From Bradyrhizobiaceae bacterium (GTDB lineage Bacteria; Pseudomonadota; Alphaproteobacteria; Rhizobiales; Hyphomicrobiaceae), in contig CANJPN010000078.1 of NCBI GenBank assembly GCA_947475855.1, positions 1 to 15,723 on the forward strand: 15,723 bases of DNA, written 5' to 3'. Positions 9,627 through 14,706 of the stretch are shown here, in pieces (within the stretch, counting starts at the first letter, position 1; each line of letters begins with the position of its first letter). A program made the position numbers and the translations under genes. The notes under the pieces are model-generated. The model did no database searches and was not told the origin of the DNA. It saw nothing but the letters and a program-made list of their open reading frames with translations.

Positions 9627-9711
9627 TGGTGCGGTCAAGAGGACTCGAACCTCCACGGGTTGCCCCGCTAGCACCTCAAGCTAGTGCGTCTACCAATTCC
9701 GCCATGACCGC
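9627..9711 (-). tRNA. tRNA-Leu, anticodon GAG
   Basis: This is an 85-nt class II tRNA on the minus strand. Its 5' acceptor GCGGTCA pairs with TGACCGC near the 3' end, followed by discriminator A and an encoded CCA (plus-strand 9627-9629). The anticodon stem CTAGC/GCTAG encloses loop TTGAGGT, with anticodon GAG at plus-strand 9675-9677, reading CUC and CUU. A long variable arm (GGGG..CCC type) is present, as expected for leucine, and the T arm contains TTCGAGT. All arms close by eye with at most one G-U pair in the T stem. It is followed by a strong terminator, so it is probably a single-gene unit. Confidence 0.97.
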
Positions 9712-9751
9712 TCGCCACCCAGAACTCGGTAAGAACCGGAGTTCGAGGCGA
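9712..9751 (-). other. imperfect hairpin abutting the tRNA-Leu 5' end
   Basis: Outer arms TCGCC (9712-9716) and GGCGA (9747-9751) flank inner arms GAACT.GGT (9722-9730) and ACC.GAGTTC (9735-9744). The inner arms close on a 4-nt loop with one bulged or unpaired base. In the minus-strand transcript this would fold directly before the first base of the mature tRNA. It has no T-run on either strand, so it is not a standard terminator. It could be a leader structure of the tRNA precursor, or remains of a terminator for the upstream oxidoreductase gene. Confidence 0.5.
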
Positions 9752-9758
9752 CCCGCGC

Positions 9759-9787
9759 CCCATAGCAAACACCGCGCCCCTCAACAA
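9759..9787 (-). promoter_or_regulatory. possible promoter of tRNA-Leu
   Basis: On the minus strand TTGTTG (plus-strand 9782-9787), 17 nt and TATGGG (plus-strand 9759-9764) could form -35 and -10 boxes about 50 nt before the tRNA. Spacing is ideal but each box matches the consensus only partly. Initiation here would place the 9712-9751 hairpin in the leader. Confidence 0.3.
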
Positions 9788-9793
9788 GCCCTA

Positions 9794-10684
9794 TCAGCTC
9801 TTTTTGGCATGCACCTTCCGCAGCGCGTCGATCAGTTCGCTGTCGTTGAGCTCGCCCATGCCGACGTCCACCGCCTGCCCGAAAACGTCCGCCGCCGCCC
9901 GCCCGATCCGCGATTGCCCGCCGACCCGCTCGATGTACTCGACGCCGTACATCGTATCCTTGATCCGGCCCTTCGGTGAAAAGCCCACCGGGCTCTCGTG
10001 CTTGCCCGTCGCCATGTACTTCGAATGCCGGATCACGTGGCCCGAATTCGTGTTGCCGATGGAGAACGCATTTGCCGCAGCCGTGAGGTCGATCCCCGCC
10101 GCCTCGCACGCCTGCATCGCCTCGCCGAGCGCCGCGACGTGCACAGCTCCCATCACGTTGTAGATGAGCTTGAAAGCGTTCCCCATGCCCGCCGCCCCGA
10201 AGTGCGAGAATGACTTCGTATAGGGCTTCACGATCTCCTTCACCTCGGCCACGGCATCCTTCGGCCCGCCGCAGAACACATGCAGCACGCCGGCCTCGGC
10301 AGCGTCTGGACGCCCCGCCACGCAGCAATCCACGAACCGCAGCCCCTTACCCGTCGCGAGCCCCGCCAGCTCCATCACCCAGGCGTTCGAGACCGTCGAA
10401 CTTTCGATCGCAATCGCGCCATTTTTAGGAGCGCTGGAAAGGACGCCGCCTGGCCCGGTCCAAACGTCGCGACACGCCTTGTCGTCTGTCAGCATGGTGA
10501 AAATCGCGTCCGCCCCGGCAACGGCTTGGCCAATCGAACCCGCGACCTTCGCGCCGTCTTTTTCGAGCGCCTTGGCCTTGTCGAACGAACGATTCCACAC
10601 CGTCACCTCATGCCCGCCCTTGAGCAGACACCGGCTCATCGGCGCCCCCATGTTGCCCGTGCCGAGAAATGCGATTTTCGCCAT
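9794..10684 (-). CDS. 3-hydroxyisobutyrate-dehydrogenase-family NAD(P)-dependent oxidoreductase
   Basis: This 296-aa beta-hydroxyacid dehydrogenase family protein would oxidise a 3-hydroxy acid, or reduce the matching semialdehyde or keto acid, with NAD(P). The Rossmann motif is GTGNMG (8-13) in IAFLGTGNMGAPM. The catalytic lysine is K172 with N176 in GMGNAFKLIYN. Length fits the family. The substrate-contact segment usually reads close to DAPVSGG..GA..G; here it is DCCVAGRPDAAEAG (119-132), so Ser is replaced by Ala and the second Gly by Arg. The gene is divergent from the thiamine-diphosphate enzyme, sharing a 178-nt spacer. Its ribosome binding site is weak. It is probably not a standard 3-hydroxyisobutyrate or tartronate semialdehyde enzyme, but family membership is firm. 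Confidence 0.87.
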   Translation of the reverse strand: MAKIAFLGTGNMGAPMSRCLLKGGHEVTVWNRSFDKAKALEKDGAKVAGSIGQAVAGADAIFTMLTDDKACRDVWTGPGGVLSSAPKNGAIAIESSTVSNAWVMELAGLATGKGLRFVDCCVAGRPDAAEAGVLHVFCGGPKDAVAEVKEIVKPYTKSFSHFGAAGMGNAFKLIYNVMGAVHVAALGEAMQACEAAGIDLTAAANAFSIGNTNSGHVIRHSKYMATGKHESPVGFSPKGRIKDTMYGVEYIERVGGQSRIGRAAADVFGQAVDVGMGELNDSELIDALRKVHAKKS

Positions 10685-10757
10685 GTCGCGCGTATCCGTC
10701 CGATGATGAGAGGATGAGAGAAAGGCCCAGTCGATTGAGGGAAGCTCAGTCGCCGCA

Positions 10758-10785
10758 TTGCAGCGAGGGCCAACCGATGTATCTT
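10758..10785 (+). promoter_or_regulatory. possible promoter for the thiamine-diphosphate enzyme
   Basis: TTGCAG (10758-10763), a 16-nt spacer and TATCTT (10780-10785) lie in the 178-nt divergent spacer. Each box is a partial match. The same spacer holds a short GGGCC (10768-10772) / GGCCC (10788-10792) inverted repeat that could be an operator, but this is weak evidence. Confidence 0.25.
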
Positions 10786-10862
10786 ACGGCCCAATCCACC
10801 CAGTGCAAAGTGACGGCAGCGGCCCATGAGGCGTGCGCCGCCGCGCGAGAGAGGAAACGGGA

Positions 10863-12584
10863 ATGGCCGCAGCCACGAAGCAACTGCCGAGCGTCGCCGA
10901 AGTCGTCGCACTCACGCTGAAGCGGCATGGCGTCGACATCATCTTCTCGCAGAGCCTGCCGTCCGCCGTCGCCCTCGCCTGCGAGGACATCGGTATCCGC
11001 CAATACACCTACCGCACCGAGAACGCCGGCGGCGCGATGGCCGACGGCTTCGCCCGCATGTCCAATCACGCCGCTGTCGTGCTCGCTCAGAACGGCCCGG
11101 CCGCCACACTTCTCGTCGCCCCGCTCACCGAAGCGCAGAAAGCCTCGATCCCCGTCGTCGCGCTCATTCAGGACGTGAACCGCCCGCAGACCGATCGCAA
11201 CGCCTTCCAGGACGCCGACCACATCGGCATGTTCCAGAGCTGCACCAAGTGGATCCGCCGCTGTAACGATCCCGACCGCATCGCCGACTATCTGGACATG
11301 GCCTTCACGCAAGCCTGCACCGGCCGCCCCGGCCCCGTTGTCCTCATGCTGCCCGCCGACGTGCTGTTGGAGCCGACGAAGACGCCCGTGGAGCGCACCG
11401 CGCAGTTGGCCAGCATCCCCCTCGACCGCTTCTGCGCCGATCCCGCGCGCATCAAGGAAGCCGCGAAACTCATCGCCGGCGCGAAGAACCCGCTCGTCGT
11501 CGCAGGCGGCGGCGTACATCTCTCGCTGGCCTGCGCCGAAGTCACCGCGCTGCAATCGAAGCTCCACTTGCCCGTCATGACGACCGTGATGGGCAAAGGC
11601 TGCGTCGATGAAAACCACGCACTCTCGATGGGCGTCGCCGCCTACAACCTCGGCAAGCTCTCGCCCGCACGCGACCTGCGCGGCGTCATCGAACGCTCCG
11701 ACGTCGTGCTGCTGATCGGCACCCGCACCAACCAGAATGGCACCGACAGTTGGCAACTCTATCCCGATGGCGCGCGCTACATCCACATCGACGTCGACGG
11801 CACCGAGATCGGCCGCAACTACGAAGCCCTACGCCTCGTCGGCGACGCGAAGTTGACGCTTGCAGCCCTCATCGCCGAACTCGACGGCAAACTGAAGCCG
11901 CGCCCCGCGCTCGAGAAGGAAATCGCGGCCGCCCGCAAGAACCACGAAGCGGTCATCGCACCCATCGTCCACTCGAACCAGAGCCCGCTGCGGCCCGAGA
12001 AGCTGATGGCCGATATCACGCAGGTGATGACGCCAGAAACGATCCTCGTCGCCGACGCCAGCTATTCGACGCTTTGGATCGCCTGCTACCTGCGCGCGCT
12101 GCTACCCGGCCAGCGCTTCATCACGCCGCGCGGTCTCGCGGGCCTCGGCTGGGGCCTGCCGATGGCGATCGGCGCCAAGCTCGCTTCACCGAAATCACCG
12201 GTCGTCTGCGTCGTCGGTGACGGCGGCTTCGGCCACGTCTGGTCGGAGCTCGAAACGCTGAAGCGCACCAAGGTTCCGATCGTGCTTACCGTTCTGAACA
12301 ACGGCGTACTCGCCTACCAGAAGGACGCCGAGGACGTGAAGTTCGGCCGCCATTCCAGCGCCTGCCGCTTCTCGCCCGTCGATCACGCCGCCGTCGCTCG
12401 CGCCTGCGGCCTGAAAGGCGTGCGCATCGAGCGCGCCGCCGATTACCTGCCCGCGCTACGCGAAGCCCTAGCTTCTCCCGAAGCCGTCTTGCTCGACGTC
12501 GTCACCGATCCCGAAGCCTACCCGCCGATCACCTTCTTCGAAGGCACCCTCGAAAAGGTCCGCGCCGCCCGCGAAGGAAAGTAG
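10863..12584 (+). CDS. thiamine-diphosphate-dependent enzyme, acetolactate synthase-like
   Basis: This 573-aa enzyme belongs to the acetolactate synthase/benzoylformate decarboxylase superfamily, which cleaves or joins carbon-carbon bonds next to a keto group. The N-terminal pyrimidine domain carries the cofactor-activating E53 in YRTENAGGAMADGFAR. A central domain at about 190-335 follows. The C-terminal domain holds the diphosphate motif GDG (452-454) with NN at 479-480, the exact GDG-X24-NN spacing. AFQDADHIGMFQSCTKW resembles the AFQEAD..G....CTKH segment of acetolactate synthases. The ATG at 10863 has GAGAGG (10849-10854) eight nt upstream; a start at 10833 lacks this. No small regulatory subunit (ilvH) follows, and the neighbours are catabolic types, so biosynthetic acetolactate synthase is unlikely. 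The substrate is unknown. Confidence 0.88.
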   Translation: MAAATKQLPSVAEVVALTLKRHGVDIIFSQSLPSAVALACEDIGIRQYTYRTENAGGAMADGFARMSNHAAVVLAQNGPAATLLVAPLTEAQKASIPVVALIQDVNRPQTDRNAFQDADHIGMFQSCTKWIRRCNDPDRIADYLDMAFTQACTGRPGPVVLMLPADVLLEPTKTPVERTAQLASIPLDRFCADPARIKEAAKLIAGAKNPLVVAGGGVHLSLACAEVTALQSKLHLPVMTTVMGKGCVDENHALSMGVAAYNLGKLSPARDLRGVIERSDVVLLIGTRTNQNGTDSWQLYPDGARYIHIDVDGTEIGRNYEALRLVGDAKLTLAALIAELDGKLKPRPALEKEIAAARKNHEAVIAPIVHSNQSPLRPEKLMADITQVMTPETILVADASYSTLWIACYLRALLPGQRFITPRGLAGLGWGLPMAIGAKLASPKSPVVCVVGDGGFGHVWSELETLKRTKVPIVLTVLNNGVLAYQKDAEDVKFGRHSSACRFSPVDHAAVARACGLKGVRIERAADYLPALREALASPEAVLLDVVTDPEAYPPITFFEGTLEKVRAAREGK

Positions 12585-12587
12585 CAA

Positions 12588-12682
12588 GCAGGGCGGGTAA
12601 GCGCCCTGCGCGCAACCCGCCGTTTGCGGTTGCGGTATGGCGGCGGGTTGCGCGAGGCAAGAGCATCGCTGACCCGCCCTAC
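12588..12682. repeat. large nested palindromic element between convergent genes
   Basis: Outer arms GCAGGGCGGGTAAGCG (12588-12603) and CGCTGACCCGCCCTAC (12667-12682) pair at 14 of 16 positions. Inner arms CGCGCAACCCGCCG (12609-12622) and CGGCGGGTTGCGCG (12641-12654) pair perfectly over 14 bp around an 18-nt loop. The left outer arm can instead form its own hairpin, GCAGGGCG (12588-12595) with CGCCCTGC (12602-12609). The outer arm resembles the dispersed GTAGGGTGGGTTAGCG type of intergenic repeat of many Proteobacteria. It starts 4 nt after the stop of the thiamine-diphosphate enzyme gene and ends 35 nt before the stop of the convergent Bug gene, so it could act as a two-way transcription end. 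Confidence 0.8.
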
Positions 12683-12717
12683 GAGCTCGTCACATCATGG
12701 GCGAGCGTCGGGCAAAC

Positions 12718-13749
12718 CTAACCTTTATCGGCCTCGAGCAACTTGTATCGTTCGATAACGCTCTTCGGCGTTGCGGCGGCCCGCTTCAGCAACCCGACGA
12801 TCGCCTCGCCGTCGATCGGGCTGATCTCGATATTGATCTTCGCCGCTTCTTCGAGGAACCCGGCACTCTCGACCATCGCCCTGTACGCGGCCCGGAGCAC
12901 AGCCGCCCGATCTGCCGGCACGCCCGGCGGTGCCGCAGTCGGCAACGCCATCTCGAACGGCAGTTCCGCCAGCTCGATCAACTGACGAGCTTCTTCGTCG
13001 GGTGCGAGTTCGCGCCCCGTCGGCACATCGGGCAATTCCTTGTGTCGCGTCGCCCGGCCGAACTGGATGACAGGAATGAGCTTGCCCTCTTTCCAAAGCG
13101 TCGGCTGCCCCGCGCGCACCGAATAATAGCCGATCACCTGTCCGTCGATCTCCCCGCGCTGTTGCGCCAGGAACATCGGCGCAGCCCCTTCGTAGCCGCG
13201 AATGACTTTCGCATTCAGCCTCAGCACGTCGCGCACGATCAGCGCGAACGTCAGGTTGGTCGAACCAGAGCGGTTGCCGCCGAGGCTCAACTGCATGCCG
13301 CCCGGCCGGAAGTCCCCCACGTTCCGCGCTTTGTGCATCGAGTTGATCAGCAGCACGTAGGCGTCGTTGCCGTAGGAGGACAAGCTGCCGAGCCACGTGA
13401 AACGCGTCGGATCGAACTTCGCGTTCGGATCGCCCGTGATGGCCAGCAGCGGCACCGCCCGCTCCATCATCGACAGCACGCTGCCGTCCTTCTCCATCGA
13501 ATTATAGATCAGGTTCGCATTCGCGAGCCCGCCTGCACCGGGCTGGTTCTGCACGACGATATTAGGCTTGCCCGGGATGTGTTTGGCGAGATGGCGGGCG
13601 ACCAGCCGCCCTGAGATGTCGTTGATCCCGCCCGGCGCGGTCGGCACGACCAGCGTCACCGAGCGGTTCGCATAGAACTGCTCCGGCGTCTGCGCGGCGG
13701 CAGGAACGGCGACCGCGAGTAAACCAGCAAAGATTGCTAGGTATCTCAT
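12718..13749 (-). CDS. Bug/TctC-family periplasmic substrate-binding protein (second copy)
   Basis: This second tripartite tricarboxylate transporter type binding protein has 343 aa. MRYLAIFAGLLAVAVPAAAQ is a signal peptide, probably cut near residue 19. The mature part begins with FYANRSVTLVVPTAPGGINDISGRL, the family start (VVP..PGG..D), and continues with VVQNQPGAGGLANANLIY. The protein is clearly diverged from the first Bug protein in this window, so this is not a recent duplication. The ATG at 13749 lies 4 nt after the stop of the racemase-fold gene, so the two are co-transcribed and probably coupled. The open frame extends upstream only as a shadow of that gene. No TctA/TctB genes are present. 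The co-transcribed enzyme is the best clue to its ligand, probably a small organic acid. Confidence 0.9.
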   Translation of the reverse strand: MRYLAIFAGLLAVAVPAAAQTPEQFYANRSVTLVVPTAPGGINDISGRLVARHLAKHIPGKPNIVVQNQPGAGGLANANLIYNSMEKDGSVLSMMERAVPLLAITGDPNAKFDPTRFTWLGSLSSYGNDAYVLLINSMHKARNVGDFRPGGMQLSLGGNRSGSTNLTFALIVRDVLRLNAKVIRGYEGAAPMFLAQQRGEIDGQVIGYYSVRAGQPTLWKEGKLIPVIQFGRATRHKELPDVPTGRELAPDEEARQLIELAELPFEMALPTAAPPGVPADRAAVLRAAYRAMVESAGFLEEAAKINIEISPIDGEAIVGLLKRAAATPKSVIERYKLLEADKG

Positions 13750-13753
13750 CTGA

Positions 13754-14491
13754 TCAATCCGGCAGCTTCGGCAGCGTTGCCAGCAGCGTTCCGAAGCCGG
13801 CCTTCGGCTCGTTGATGTGCAACCGCTTCTGGCATTCCCACACACGCGCGGGAACCGGATGCACCACCGGGACCTCCAGGTCCCGCTCCAGCATCTCGAT
13901 GATCGGCAGCGTCCGCCAGCCCGAGCCCAGCATGTAGATCGCATCCGCGCCCTTGGCCGCGAGAAAGCTCTTCTTGATGTGCGCGTAGACCTGCTCCGCC
14001 GCCAGCTCCTGCACCTTGTTGAACGGCACGTCGATGCCGTCCATCGCGCGCACCTTGAAGCCCGCATCCTCGAAATATTTCGCGAACGTCTTGTTCAGTT
14101 CGGCCGGGAAATACGTTGCGCCCACGATGGCTTTCACCTTGAGCGCTTTCAACGCACGCACGTGGTTCTGCGCCGACGTGAACATCGGCACCTTGTAGGC
14201 CTTCTCCCAGCGGTCGATGATCTTCCGCTCGCCCGCGAAGCCGTGCACGATGAACGGCGGCGCGCCCGACGGATGGATCACGTCGCAGCCTTCCTCAGCC
14301 AGCATTTTCACGTGCGGCTCATAAAGCTCGATCTGCTTGTCGAATTCGTCGCGTGTACCGCGCTTGATGTTGACGAACACCGGGATCACGCCGATGCCCT
14401 CCGGCGATAACCGGATGAACTCTTCCGTCGGCCCCGGCCTCAAGGTCGGATGAACCATGCCCACGACACCACGCCAACTCGTGAACGCCAT
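13754..14491 (-). CDS. Asp/Glu racemase / arylmalonate decarboxylase-fold protein
   Basis: This 245-aa protein resembles the Asp/Glu racemase, maleate isomerase and arylmalonate decarboxylase superfamily. It opens MAFTSWRGVVGMVHPTLRPG and contains EEGCDVIHPSGAPPF, AIVGATYF, IDVPFNKVQEL and GADAIYMLGSGWRTL, then VVHPVPARVW. These follow the two-lobed layout of the superfamily. The usual catalytic cysteine positions appear to be filled by SGA (75-77) and GSGW (189-192). The only cysteines are C69 and C220. The ATG at 14491 is supported by GAGGG (plus-strand 14497-14501) five nt upstream. The open frame continues to 14635 but through a palindromic repeat, and I take that part as non-coding leader. 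The gene sits in a two-gene unit with the second Bug protein. Confidence 0.8.
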   Translation of the reverse strand: MAFTSWRGVVGMVHPTLRPGPTEEFIRLSPEGIGVIPVFVNIKRGTRDEFDKQIELYEPHVKMLAEEGCDVIHPSGAPPFIVHGFAGERKIIDRWEKAYKVPMFTSAQNHVRALKALKVKAIVGATYFPAELNKTFAKYFEDAGFKVRAMDGIDVPFNKVQELAAEQVYAHIKKSFLAAKGADAIYMLGSGWRTLPIIEMLERDLEVPVVHPVPARVWECQKRLHINEPKAGFGTLLATLPKLPD

Positions 14492-14511
14492 TTCCACCCT
14501 CGCCTTTTTCT

Positions 14512-14540
14512 CCCTCTCCCCCTTCTTCAGGGGGAGAGGG
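14512..14540. repeat. dispersed palindrome, CCCTCTCCC type
   Basis: Perfect 11-bp inverted arms CCCTCTCCCCC (14512-14522) and GGGGGAGAGGG (14530-14540) surround a 7-nt loop. On the plus strand they are followed by CGGGGTGAGGGG. This is the pattern of a common intergenic repeat in high-GC Proteobacteria (CCCTCTCCC..GGGAGAGGG..GGGGTGAGGG). It lies in the probable leader of the racemase-fold gene, 20 nt before its ATG and 10 nt before its ribosome binding site. In the minus-strand transcript the hairpin is followed by AGAAAAAGG, so it is not a terminator. Confidence 0.8.
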
Positions 14541-14585
14541 CGGGGTGAGGGGCGGCCGCTTGCACCGCCCCGTGCCCGATTTGCT

Positions 14586-14595
14586 TCGTAGACAA
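14586..14595. promoter_or_regulatory. possible GntR-type operator
   Basis: The minus strand reads TTGTCTACGA, which fits the loose TNGT-N2-ACNA pattern of GntR/FadR-type regulators. It lies in the 215-nt spacer between the divergent racemase-fold and Gfo/Idh/MocA genes, where an operator would be expected. The pattern is short and can occur by chance, and no regulator gene is in the window. A weak + strand promoter (TGGACG 14644-14649, 16 nt, TCTATT 14666-14671) lies in the same spacer. Confidence 0.2.
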
Positions 14596-14706
14596 TCTGC
14601 ACGATTGCCGGTCGCCATGGAAGCTGCATCGCCACGCCGTCACTGGACGCCGCGAAGCCCCCCGGTCTATTGAACGCCCCAACAGAAACTCACGGAGACG
14701 CCGCCC

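Noticed and set aside
9546..9674. Upstream extension of the metallo-hydrolase frame
   Set aside because: It would run through an intrinsic terminator and into the tRNA-Leu gene. The GTG with a GGAGG site at 9545 fits the family N-terminus.
13750..14067. Upstream extension of the second Bug protein frame
   Set aside because: It overlaps the racemase-fold gene in another frame and is Arg/Ser-rich. The signal peptide begins at 13749.
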